Below are positions 6,349 to 13,277 of a DNA stretch of 14,033 nt, piece by piece. Made by a program: the position numbers and the translations under genes. The stretch's first letter is position 1; each line of letters opens with the position of its first letter. Origin of the DNA: Candidatus Omnitrophota bacterium (GTDB lineage: Bacteria; Omnitrophota; Gorgyraeia; Gygaellales; Profunditerraquicolaceae). Under the pieces are notes generated by a model. The model was not told where the DNA came from, did no database searches, and saw only the letters and a program-made list of their open reading frames with translations. Location: NCBI GenBank assembly GCA_028713875.1, contig JAQTNM010000016.1, positions 1-14,033 on the forward strand, in the 5' to 3' direction.

Positions 6349-7158
6349 TTATAGAGTTGTGACTAATTCTTCCCTATTTGACTTTTTTGCCAGCAGGATC
6401 TTTCTTGTTTCTTCAGCTGCTTTCCTGCCTGAAAACAACATCCCGCTAAAGGTCGGGCCCATACGCGGTATGCCGTAAGCGCTGGAAACCGCCATGCCGC
6501 TTACTATCAAACCCGGATAGATCTGACCGGTACGCTCAACGACCGCATCTTCAGAGCTATTCACATCCATCGGCCCGAAATCCGCCAGCTTCAGAACGCC
6601 TCTCCTCTCCAGGCTGCGGCAGACATGGGCATCGTGGCCTGTGGCATCAATGACTACCGCGCTTTCCAAAGAAATAGGGTCAACGCAGGTAATCTGGCGC
6701 GGCAGGGCCGATACCGGAGTCCAGTTTATAACCACGCCTTCTACTCTATTATTTTTTAGAACTACATCATCAAATTTTGCCATATTCAGGATTTTAACTC
6801 CGGCATCACAGGCAGCGGAAATAAGCTTTGAGCAGGCATGCGGTCCATCCGCGGTGAATAATCCCTCCTCCGCTTTTTTATAAGGTATGCCGAGCTCCTC
6901 CAGTATTTTCTGCCCCGGGGCCCTGAAAGTAAGCGTATTCATCAAGAACCCGCCGATCCAGAAACCTCCTCCCAAATAATTATTGCTTTCAACCACCAGT
7001 GTCTTAAAGCCGCTGCCGGCTAAATCCCTGGCTGCGATCAGGCCGCTCGGCCCTGCTCCGACCACGATAACATCAGATGTTAAATAATCATCAAACCATG
7101 CGGCGAATTCCCTTAATATTGCCCGGCTGATACTTGCCTCTCTTGTTTTCTCAAACAT
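6349..7158 (-). CDS. thi4: Thi4-family thiazole synthase paralogue, Cys type
   Basis: A 269-aa FAD/NAD-binding protein of the Thi4 family. The dinucleotide fold VIVVGAGPSGL is at about residues 30-40, then GGGFWIGG, the core NWTPV, the DATGHDAH motif and the C-terminal YGIPRMGPTFSGM loop. At the position of yeast Thi4 Cys205, the residue that donates its sulfur to the thiazole and kills the enzyme, this protein has Cys158 in TCVDP. That suggests a single-turnover suicidal mode, in contrast to its neighbour. The start at 7158 is preferred to longer in-frame options because AGGAAAGGAG precedes it and the homology begins there. It follows the His-type copy by 76 bp and is probably under the same TPP riboswitch. 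Sequence shows the Cys; the mechanism is inferred. Confidence 0.88.
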   Translation of the reverse strand: MFEKTREASISRAILREFAAWFDDYLTSDVIVVGAGPSGLIAARDLAGSGFKTLVVESNNYLGGGFWIGGFLMNTLTFRAPGQKILEELGIPYKKAEEGLFTADGPHACSKLISAACDAGVKILNMAKFDDVVLKNNRVEGVVINWTPVSALPRQITCVDPISLESAVVIDATGHDAHVCRSLERRGVLKLADFGPMDVNSSEDAVVERTGQIYPGLIVSGMAVSSAYGIPRMGPTFSGMLFSGRKAAEETRKILLAKKSNREELVTTL

Positions 7159-7234
7159 ATTTGTTTCTCCTTTCCTGGGGGAGGCCTTTGCGATCGGCAT
7201 AAGGAGCGGCTCCCGATTGGTTTTGTGGGTGGCG

Positions 7235-8008
7235 CTAAAGTTTTTTGAGAAGGTCTTTGGCGACTTTTTCTCCGGCCAGCAGCATCCCGCCGAATACCGG
7301 GCCCATGCGCGGGCCTCCGAATACTGCATTGGCGCACATACCGCAGGCATACAACCCGGGGCAGATCTCTTTAGAATTCTCCACTATAGTCTCCTCCCCA
7401 ACCTCAGCCCACATTGATTCTTCACCCATGGTCTTTCCGCTTTTTGTCTTAAGGCGTATGCCTGATTTTCTCTCGATAATCCGGGCCACTTCCGCCGGGT
7501 GCCCTGTAGCATCCACCACGAATTTAGCGCGCATAGTAACCGGGTCAACGTGAAGATTGGCCATCTCAACCGCTGTCCAGTTTAATACCAACCCCGTCAC
7601 TCTTTTGTTACGCACCATCACGTCTTCTGCGCTGATCAGGTTGAATATCTTTAACCCCGCCTTTACTGCCTTGGAGCAGATAGTGGAAACCGACTCTATG
7701 GAATCCGCCAGGTAATATCCGTCCTGATAACGCCTGCTCCTGACGCCGAATTCATCCAATATTCTTTTGGCTTTATCCTGGACCACGATCTCATTGAACA
7801 TAATGCCGCCTCCCCACATCCCGCCGCCCACGGATAATTTCCTCTCAAAGAGCACTGCTCTCCTGCCTGCCCTCGCCAAGTAATAACCGCAGACCATCCC
7901 GGCCGGGCCTGCGCCTACAATCGCCACATCAACATCCAGGGCTTTCATAAGTTTATCCTTGTATGATTCTATTATCGCCTTTGAAATCACGACCTCATCC
8001 AGCTTCAT
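7235..8008 (-). CDS. thi4: Thi4-family sulfide-dependent thiazole synthase, His type
   Basis: A 257-aa protein, the length of archaeal Thi4. FAD/NAD site VAIVGAGPAGM lies at about residues 28-38, followed by GGGMWGGGIMF, NWTAVEMA, VVDATGHPAEV and GGPRMGPVFGGM. At the yeast Cys205 position it has His153 in LHVDP, as in Methanocaldococcus-type Thi4, which uses Fe(II) and free sulfide to build ADP-thiazole from NAD and glycine over many turnovers. The ATG at 8008 has AAGGAGGAGG upstream; the open frame extends to 8119, but those extra codons fall in the structured leader and terminator. The gene sits directly downstream of a TPP riboswitch, so thiamin synthesis is the role with high confidence. 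No ThiG/ThiH/ThiS is visible. Confidence 0.95.
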   Translation of the reverse strand: MKLDEVVISKAIIESYKDKLMKALDVDVAIVGAGPAGMVCGYYLARAGRRAVLFERKLSVGGGMWGGGIMFNEIVVQDKAKRILDEFGVRSRRYQDGYYLADSIESVSTICSKAVKAGLKIFNLISAEDVMVRNKRVTGLVLNWTAVEMANLHVDPVTMRAKFVVDATGHPAEVARIIERKSGIRLKTKSGKTMGEESMWAEVGEETIVENSKEICPGLYACGMCANAVFGGPRMGPVFGGMLLAGEKVAKDLLKKL

Positions 8009-8046
8009 ATCCACCCTCCTCCTTAATATACACCCCGCAATATCTG

Positions 8047-8117
8047 CACCCCGGCATAAATGATTGCCGGGTGCGTCCCTTTTGGGACGGATTGGCGGGC
8101 GTGCCGCCTTCTGCGGC
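8047..8117 (-). promoter_or_regulatory. Three tandem hairpins in the thi4 leader after the terminator
   Basis: Between the riboswitch terminator and the thi4 ribosome site are three consecutive stems: GCCGC/GCGGC (8103-8117, 5-base loop), CGTCCC/GGGACG (8074-8089, 4-base loop) and CACCCCGGCA/TGCCGGGTG (8047-8073, 8-base loop, one bulge). They are GC-rich and lack U-tracts. They may stabilise the mRNA or separate the regulatory structure from the coding region. Nothing known is matched. Confidence 0.6.
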
Positions 8118-8151
8118 AAATAAAAAACCCTTATGCCAGCACATAAGGGTT
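8118..8151 (-). terminator. Intrinsic terminator, expression platform of the TPP riboswitch
   Basis: AACCCTTATG and CATAAGGGTT (8126-8135 and 8142-8151) form a 10-bp perfect stem with a 6-base loop, followed on the minus strand by TTTTATTT. It begins about 11 bases after the aptamer. TPP binding would be expected to favour this stem and end transcription before thi4. An AGGGT at the aptamer's 3' edge could pair with ACCCT of the terminator's left arm as an antiterminator, but I could not settle this. Confidence 0.85.
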
Positions 8152-8162
8152 CTCTTTACGCT

Positions 8163-8259
8163 TTACCCTCTCCCTCCGCTGGCATTATCCAGTTCAGGTT
8201 CCGCGGGTCTCCTGCCGATAACAGGACTCTCAGGCCGTTATAACGACCTCCCCGTCAAT
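8163..8259 (-). ncRNA. TPP riboswitch (THI element)
   Basis: The minus strand shows the hallmark aptamer segments in order: GGGGAGG near the 5' end, GGCCTGAGAG (the CTGAGA pyrimidine-sensor box at 8227-8233), GAGACCCG, then GAACCTGAACTGGATAATGC and CAGCGGAGGGA at the 3' end. These agree closely with the THI consensus for thiamin pyrophosphate. The aptamer is followed by an intrinsic terminator and precedes the thi4 pair, so the switch represses thiazole synthesis when TPP is plentiful. Exact P1 ends are approximate. Confidence 0.96.
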
Positions 8260-8267
8260 CTGTTTTG

Positions 8268-8296
8268 ATTCTACTACATTATCCTGCGTCTTGCAA
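8268..8296 (-). promoter_or_regulatory. Promoter of the TPP riboswitch-thi4 transcript
   Basis: TTGCAA (8291-8296) and TAGAAT (8268-8273) are separated by an ideal 17-base spacer, and the aptamer begins about 8 bases after the -10 box. It lies only 10 bases past the ZIP gene stop, and no terminator is seen between the two genes. Confidence 0.65.
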
Positions 8297-8305
8297 GCAA
8301 AAAAA

Positions 8306-9052
8306 TCAGTGCGCCGGCAATAACCTGGCCAGGTAAATAAATAATATCCCGCAAACAAAAGCTACAAACGAAGACGTGCTCTTCTTTAAATCCGGGTCCT
8401 TGTGCAGTTCGGGGATGAGGTCGCAGGCGGCGACATAAATAAATCCCCCGGCGATAAAAGGCAAAAGGTACGCTGAAAAATCATTGATGTTTGTTGAAAG
8501 CTTATACCCGAGAGCCGTGCCCAGGATGCAGGTGGTAGCGGAGATGAAATTATAAAAAAGCGCCTTTGCCTTGCTGAATCCTCCGTAGACTAGAACCCCG
8601 AAATCGCCTATCTCCTGCGGGATCTCATGGAATATGATTACCAGCGTAGTAATAATGCCGAAATGTATGCCCAGGACAAAACTTGAGCCGATGACCAGGC
8701 CGTCCCCGAAATTATGTATGCCGTCTCCGATAAGATTAAGATAAGTGAAGGCGTGTATATCGCAGCGGCCTTCCTTATGGCAGTGCCGCCAGTGCAGGTA
8801 CCTCTCCAAGATAAAGAAAAAGATAAAACCGAAGATCACGTAAAGAAAGACGGTGCTGGCCGTAGATTGCTCCAGGGCTTCCGGCAGAAGGTGCAAAAAT
8901 GCGCCTCCGATCAGGCCTCCGGCAGAAAAACCGATGAGCAAAAACAGGATTTTATCCAGTAATTTTTCTTTCAGCAATAAAGAAAAGATGCCGATCAGCG
9001 ATATCAGGCTTACCGCGATACTCGCCACTAACGACCACATAAAATTAACCAT
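8306..9052 (-). CDS. ZIP-family divalent metal transporter
   Basis: A 248-aa inner-membrane protein with about eight hydrophobic helices, the ZIP fold. The fourth-helix metal site is IGDGIHNFGDGLVIG (His113, Asn114, Asp117) and the fifth-helix site is HEIPQEIGDF (from His142), the LIV-1-like version with Gln in place of the second His. A short cytoplasmic loop before helix four (residues about 87-100) holds four His and two Cys, a likely metal-binding patch. Substrate is probably Zn(II), possibly Fe(II) or Mn(II). The ATG at 9052 has GGGAG eight bases upstream; an in-frame ATG four codons later lacks one. It follows the GDT1-like gene by 42 bp, so the two are likely co-transcribed. Confidence 0.92.
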   Translation of the reverse strand: MVNFMWSLVASIAVSLISLIGIFSLLLKEKLLDKILFLLIGFSAGGLIGGAFLHLLPEALEQSTASTVFLYVIFGFIFFFILERYLHWRHCHKEGRCDIHAFTYLNLIGDGIHNFGDGLVIGSSFVLGIHFGIITTLVIIFHEIPQEIGDFGVLVYGGFSKAKALFYNFISATTCILGTALGYKLSTNINDFSAYLLPFIAGGFIYVAACDLIPELHKDPDLKKSTSSFVAFVCGILFIYLARLLPAH

Positions 9053-9094
9053 AGGTTTATACTCCCGTTTTCTGAAGTTATTATGTTGCCTGCT

Positions 9095-9370
9095 TTAAAT
9101 TTTCCCCGCAAACATCAATACGCCTATAAGTATAAACAATAGGCTGCCGCCGTACCTTATCAGTTCCGGTTTAATATACTTGCCTAAAGTCGCCCCTATG
9201 ATGACCGAGGCCGCCGTAACAATTATATAGGCGCAAACAGACCCCAGCCACACCGACAACGGCTTTGCGGATTTTGCCGACAGGCCTATACCTACCAGCT
9301 GTGTCTTATCCGCCAGTTCCGCAAAAAATATGGCCGTAAACGCCGCTAAAAATACTTTCAGATCCATCAT
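9095..9370 (-). CDS. GDT1/UPF0016 (TMEM165-like) cation transporter, single-repeat form
   Basis: A 91-aa membrane protein with about three hydrophobic helices. The family signature E-x-G/A-D-K-T/S is present as FFAELADKTQLVGI (about residues 16-29). Full GDT1 proteins carry two such repeats of inverted topology; this protein has one, so a functional transporter would need a dimer or a partner not seen in this window. Family members export Mn(II) or exchange Ca(II)/Mn(II) for protons. AAGGAGGGG precedes a double ATG (9370 or 9367). A hairpin with GGCCT/AGGCC outer and CATAA/TTATG inner pairs lies at 9430-9459 in the 98-bp gap upstream, but no manganese riboswitch is recognised there. Confidence 0.88.
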   Translation of the reverse strand: MMDLKVFLAAFTAIFFAELADKTQLVGIGLSAKSAKPLSVWLGSVCAYIIVTAASVIIGATLGKYIKPELIRYGGSLLFILIGVLMFAGKI

Positions 9371-9468
9371 CTACCCCTCCTTAAATCCGACAAAAATAAC
9401 ATCTGACTTAAATATCGGTTTGTCCATCTGGCCTCATAAGGATTTTATGTAAATAGGCCGGGCACGGA

Positions 9469-10596
9469 TTATTGCTTGTCGATGTTATTCTTTAGCGCTT
9501 GCGCCCTGGCGTGGGCGACTTCACAGAAATATTCAACCGGCTTATCCAATTCCCCGGTCTCAAGGTGCGAGTGCGCCGGGCACCATAAACAAAGGTTAAA
9601 GAGTCCGCATTTGCGGCATTTATCCAGGAACTCCCTTCTGTTTGAGCGCATATCCCTTACCTTTAAAACAAAATCCTTACTAATCTCGGAAAGAGGAGTT
9701 TTCTTAAGGCTAAAAATGCACCCGGGGTGCCGCAGCGAAGAACATAATAAAAAATAACCGTCATGGCTTACGGTAAAGCTGCCGTTACCTGTACCGCAGT
9801 AAAAAAGATGATTGCAGTTAATATGCTCTGTCTCTGGCATAATAAGCTTATCGCAGCCTTTCTTTAGCGCTTCCGAGCGTTCGCTGTCCGCCTCTTCAAT
9901 CTCTACAATCTCCTGCGCTGACAGACGTTCGGATCTTATCTCGCTGTTTCTCTTTGCATCACCGTCAAAACGAAGATGCAGGAGCGGATCAAAGCGGAAG
10001 TAGTCCTTGGTCCTTTCCCGGCAGAATTGTGCAATCCGGGGCAATTCGCGGACATTGGAACGCAAGGCCATTGCCTTAAACCTGACCTTGATGCCGTTTT
10101 TAAGCAAAAGATTGAGTCCGCGCATAAAGGCATCGAATGAGCCGGGTTTACGCGTTACTCTTTCATAGGTCTCTTTAGTCACCCCGTAAACTGTCACCTC
10201 AATATTCCTGGGAGGGTATTTTTTAAAAACTTGTATATGCTTATCTGAAATCAATGTAGCGTTGGTAAAGACTGAAACCAAAAGCCCTTTCTGCTTTAAG
10301 TAAAGATAGATATCTAAGAAGTCTTCCCTTAAAAGCGGCTCGCCGCCGGTAATAAGGCACCATAACGCGCCTAAATCAATCGCCTGGCCAGCTATGCTTT
10401 TTATTCCGGCGGGAGAAAGCTCACTTTCCCTTGCTTTTTTGTCGTCCGCAGGCAGGTTTACGTAACAATGCCGGCAATTATTATTGCAGCGGGCGGTAAT
10501 TTCCAAATCAAAGGCAAGGATTTTTCTTTCATTCCTGATCTTCTCCCAAAGACTAAAATCGTGCAGAGAAACATTGGAAACAAAATCTTTGCTCAC
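9469..10596 (-). CDS. Radical SAM/SPASM peptide-modifying-type protein (copy 1)
   Basis: A 375-aa radical SAM protein. The [4Fe-4S]/SAM motif is CNNNCRHC (Cys37, Cys41, Cys44), followed by the ITGGEPLLR motif. The C-terminal SPASM region carries CGTGNGS, then GYFLLCSS and the cluster CRKCGLFNLCLWC (C-x2-C-x5-C-x2-C) with a final Cys in YFCEVAH, enough for auxiliary Fe-S clusters. Many SPASM proteins modify ribosomal peptides; others are enzyme maturases. It is a clear paralogue of the protein at 12067-13275 (shared TGGEPLLREDF, IEVTVYG, VTR..GSF). The start is GTG with AAAGGAG 10 bases upstream. It is the last gene of the five-gene cassette, 15 bp after the S26-GNAT fusion gene. Confidence 0.92.
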   Translation of the reverse strand: MSKDFVSNVSLHDFSLWEKIRNERKILAFDLEITARCNNNCRHCYVNLPADDKKARESELSPAGIKSIAGQAIDLGALWCLITGGEPLLREDFLDIYLYLKQKGLLVSVFTNATLISDKHIQVFKKYPPRNIEVTVYGVTKETYERVTRKPGSFDAFMRGLNLLLKNGIKVRFKAMALRSNVRELPRIAQFCRERTKDYFRFDPLLHLRFDGDAKRNSEIRSERLSAQEIVEIEEADSERSEALKKGCDKLIMPETEHINCNHLFYCGTGNGSFTVSHDGYFLLCSSLRHPGCIFSLKKTPLSEISKDFVLKVRDMRSNRREFLDKCRKCGLFNLCLWCPAHSHLETGELDKPVEYFCEVAHARAQALKNNIDKQ

Positions 10597-10611
10597 TATA
10601 TATACGCTCCT

Positions 10612-11718
10612 TTAAATTTTCCTCTCCATTACCAGGCGTTCAATAGCTTTATTATTCCTGCCTCTCACAAAATCGTCCCTGAAGGAAGATATCTGTTTAA
10701 AGCCCATGCTTTTAAAAACCATTTTATCAAAATAGGCATTCTTAAAAATGCTAATGTAAATTTGCGATATCCCGGATTGCCTTAGTAATTCGTCAATTCG
10801 CTGAAGAAACTTTTCCTCTACTTTAGTTCCGCGGTATCTCATGCTTATTTTTGCATTAGACATCCACCACCCGGAAAAAGGGCAATTTTTGGGCTTATAT
10901 ACAAATGACAAATAAGCCGCTTGCTTTGAACCGATATTTAACGTAATATTCCAATTAGATATAGATTCTTTATCGGCATGGGAATTTAAAATAACCAATT
11001 CTTCGGGAGAAATTAACTTATAGAATCTGTCTGTTGCTTTATGGTTGAGCGGAACATTTATTGAAAAGGCCATCTTATCATCATTTTTTAAAAATAAATA
11101 TTTTGCCATCCTCCGATATGCCTTAAACTGCTGCATATAAGTTATAATGTAAATAATCAGCGTGAATAGATAGCGCTTGAGATAAAACCATTTAAGAATG
11201 AGGTTTAAAAATATTTTTTCTGTTAAGCTATGCTCTTTCTTTTTGGGACTCAAAATATTGCCTTTTCTTTCAATGCGGGATATTATCCCTAAAATATCTT
11301 CGTCAAAAGTCCGCCCGTCATTTCCGCATTTAACTGTATCCGGCCGAGTAACGATGTAATTCAAATTGCCGTCCTTTCCTTTATCAATAGTGCGGTGGGC
11401 GAGCAAACTATTGTAACGCCTATACACTGCGATATCTCCTATCTCTATGTCCTTGGCGTTTTTTGGCTCTATGCATAGGGTATCTTTGGGGTGTACGCAA
11501 GGATACATACAAGTTCCTTGCGCTGAAAATTTAACCATTTTCTTTTCCGCAAATAACTTTCCCAGTTCAAAAAACCGCAAGACAAGACCGGCATCATTCG
11601 CGTTGCGGGAATAGCACGGGGGGAATGAGATATTTTTTTTAGCTATCTCTTCGCAGGCGGGGACATATTTATAAATTTGTCCGCAGAATTCCTGATATTC
11701 AGGGTTTTTACAGGGCAT
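10612..11718 (-). CDS. S26 signal-peptidase-like domain fused to a GNAT-like domain
   Basis: A 368-aa protein that I read as two domains. Residues about 44-155 match the signal-peptidase I/S26 core: FSAQGTCMYP aligns with the catalytic G-x-S-M-x-P box but has Cys70 in place of Ser; GDIAVYRR is box C/D-like; LLAHRTI gives His108, as in ER/archaeal-type enzymes with His for Lys; DILGII closes the fold. A hydrophobic segment about 183-195 may anchor it. Residues about 235-345 look like an acetyltransferase: ISMRYRGTKVEEKFLQ for the acetyl-CoA loop, then NAYFDKMVFKSMGF. The first 40 residues hold four Cys (3, 12, 22, 35). No Shine-Dalgarno precedes ATG 11718, so coupling to pqqD is likely; Met61 is an alternative start. 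Base composition is AT-rich. Confidence 0.72.
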   Translation of the reverse strand: MPCKNPEYQEFCGQIYKYVPACEEIAKKNISFPPCYSRNANDAGLVLRFFELGKLFAEKKMVKFSAQGTCMYPCVHPKDTLCIEPKNAKDIEIGDIAVYRRYNSLLAHRTIDKGKDGNLNYIVTRPDTVKCGNDGRTFDEDILGIISRIERKGNILSPKKKEHSLTEKIFLNLILKWFYLKRYLFTLIIYIITYMQQFKAYRRMAKYLFLKNDDKMAFSINVPLNHKATDRFYKLISPEELVILNSHADKESISNWNITLNIGSKQAAYLSFVYKPKNCPFSGWWMSNAKISMRYRGTKVEEKFLQRIDELLRQSGISQIYISIFKNAYFDKMVFKSMGFKQISSFRDDFVRGRNNKAIERLVMERKI

Positions 11719-11734
11719 CTGAAGTAAAGATAAG

Positions 11735-12046
11735 TTATTTTTTACCGGCCTCTACCAGCATCTTTTTCTTCAATAACTCCTGGGTTAAGCCTAAAACATC
11801 TTTTTCTATGTCTTCGGGAGCACCGTCAAAATCCAAACTCAGCTCTTTAGCAATGTCTTTTATGGTTTTCTTGCCGTCTAACTTATCCCAGATGGCCCTG
11901 CCGTGTTTATTCAGTGAAAATATCTCGCCTTCTAAATCCCCTATGCCGGAAGTTATGGGGACTATAATAAATTCTCCCTGAATATCTCTGGTTACCACGT
12001 CTTCCGATGGTTTGTAAATACTGTTAAGGCTGGCTTTGATTTCCAT
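11735..12046 (-). CDS. PqqD-like peptide chaperone (RRE domain)
   Basis: A 103-aa protein of PqqD size and pattern: an N-terminal strand pair with DVVTRDIQGEFIIVPI, then IFSLNKHGRAIWDKLDGKKTIKDIAKEL, which has the family's LN..G..IW..LDG..T..eI spacing, and a C-terminal helix. PqqD-type RiPP recognition elements bind the leader of a precursor peptide and deliver it to a partner radical SAM enzyme. It sits between two SPASM proteins, 20 bp after one and 16 bp before the S26-GNAT fusion gene. AAGGAGG lies 7 bases before ATG. It is not evidence for PQQ itself, since no pqqA, B, C or E-like set is present. Confidence 0.9.
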   Translation of the reverse strand: MEIKASLNSIYKPSEDVVTRDIQGEFIIVPITSGIGDLEGEIFSLNKHGRAIWDKLDGKKTIKDIAKELSLDFDGAPEDIEKDVLGLTQELLKKKMLVEAGKK

Positions 12047-12066
12047 GGATACCCCTCCTTGTTCCG

Positions 12067-13275
12067 TTAACTGACAACTGCTTTTTCTTTAGTAAAGTCT
12101 TCTATTCTTTCTCTCCAATTCTTTACTTCCCAGGCTTTTTCGCCTTCTTTTATCAAACCGAGAAACCTGGCCTGTGTATGCGCAATTTTACAAAAATATG
12201 CAACCGGCGTATCCAGAGTGCCGTGTTCCATCCATGATTTAGCCGGGCATTGCTCGCAGAGCCCTTTTAAGAAACATTTAGCGCAGCGATTTAAATAATC
12301 CGGATTAGCGGCCTTCATCTCTCTTAATCTAGGGAAAAAATTTGTTAAGGCATCTTTGAGAGAACCTGTTTTCAGATTATAAACGGTATCCGGATGCCTA
12401 AGCATCATGCAGGGCTGAAAATACCCATAGGCATCTACGCATCCGCCATGCCCCGAGCCGCAGGAAAAAAGCCTGTCTCCGCAAGGCCGCATAAACTTCG
12501 AGCAAAATTCTTTCATCTTTTTAAGATGTTCATTTTTTTTGCGGATAAGAAATTTTAAGGCTTCCTGCGGCGAAAACCTGAGACTTTTTATCAATTCATT
12601 TTTCCGGTAGTCATCCCTGCGGCAGCGCAGGTCAAAAAACATCGAGTATGACGGTAGCTCATGCATCCAGGGGAGTGCGGCAGCCCATTTTTCAAAATCA
12701 TCTATTTCATCTTTATTGCAAGGAAGTAATGCTCCTTTAACTACAAAGGGAATTTTATTTTCCAGCAATAGATTTATCCCCCGCCACCCGGCTTCAAATG
12801 AGCCGCCTACCCTGGTTACTGCCTCATAAGAGCTTTTCTTCATTCCATAAACCGTAACCTCAATTCTTTCTAAAGGCGGGATTCTGGAGAATAAGTCAAC
12901 TAAAGCGGGGGTGATTAAGGTGGCATTAGTAAAAATCAGGACTTTTAAACCGAGTTTTCTGGCATAGACATATAAATCCTGAAAGTCCTCTCTTAAAAGC
13001 GGCTCTCCTCCGGTAAATCTCGCCGATATACACTGCAAAGAAACGGCTTCTTTAAGAATACGCTTTATTTCATCTGTGCTTAATTCTTTTTTCCTTGTTT
13101 CTGAATCTTCGGCTGGCAAATTTATACAACAATGTATGCAGTTGTTATTGCAGCGTTCGGTAAGCTCCATATCCAGCCTTACTAAAAGGGGCCGGCTCTT
13201 CATCCATAGGCCGGCCTTCTCTATTGTTTTCTCTTTTTTTATGTAAGTCATTTGCTTTTTACATTGCGGCTTCAA
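12067..13275 (-). CDS. Radical SAM/SPASM peptide-modifying-type protein (copy 2)
   Basis: A 402-aa radical SAM protein with CNNNCIHC (Cys42, Cys46, Cys49 from the TTG start), FTGGEPLLR, then a SPASM-type tail with CGSGHGGC, GYFQPCMM and CAKCFLKGLCEQC followed by YFCKIAH. Compared with copy 1 it has a longer N-terminus and a basic-acidic C-terminal extension of about 25 residues. The likely start is TTG at 13275, two bases after the stop of the HprK-like gene, with GAGG 11 bases upstream; an ATG at 13251 is possible but has no ribosome site. The tight junction implies translational coupling. Substrate is unknown; the adjacent PqqD-like gene suggests a ribosomal peptide. Confidence 0.9.
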   Translation of the reverse strand: MKPQCKKQMTYIKKEKTIEKAGLWMKSRPLLVRLDMELTERCNNNCIHCCINLPAEDSETRKKELSTDEIKRILKEAVSLQCISARFTGGEPLLREDFQDLYVYARKLGLKVLIFTNATLITPALVDLFSRIPPLERIEVTVYGMKKSSYEAVTRVGGSFEAGWRGINLLLENKIPFVVKGALLPCNKDEIDDFEKWAAALPWMHELPSYSMFFDLRCRRDDYRKNELIKSLRFSPQEALKFLIRKKNEHLKKMKEFCSKFMRPCGDRLFSCGSGHGGCVDAYGYFQPCMMLRHPDTVYNLKTGSLKDALTNFFPRLREMKAANPDYLNRCAKCFLKGLCEQCPAKSWMEHGTLDTPVAYFCKIAHTQARFLGLIKEGEKAWEVKNWRERIEDFTKEKAVVS

Positions 13276-13277
13276 GG

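Noticed and set aside
7159..7350. N-terminal extension of the second thi4 to 7350
   Set aside because: The extra codons overlap the end of the first thi4 and read as its out-of-frame sequence; a strong ribosome site supports 7158.
9371..9468. Manganese (yybP-ykoY) riboswitch before the GDT1-like gene
   Set aside because: The region is short and lacks the conserved loop sequences; only a modest hairpin is present.
11735..13275. A PQQ biosynthesis locus
   Set aside because: Only the PqqD-like and SPASM parts recall it; no PqqA precursor, PqqB or PqqC homologue is present and there are two SPASM genes.
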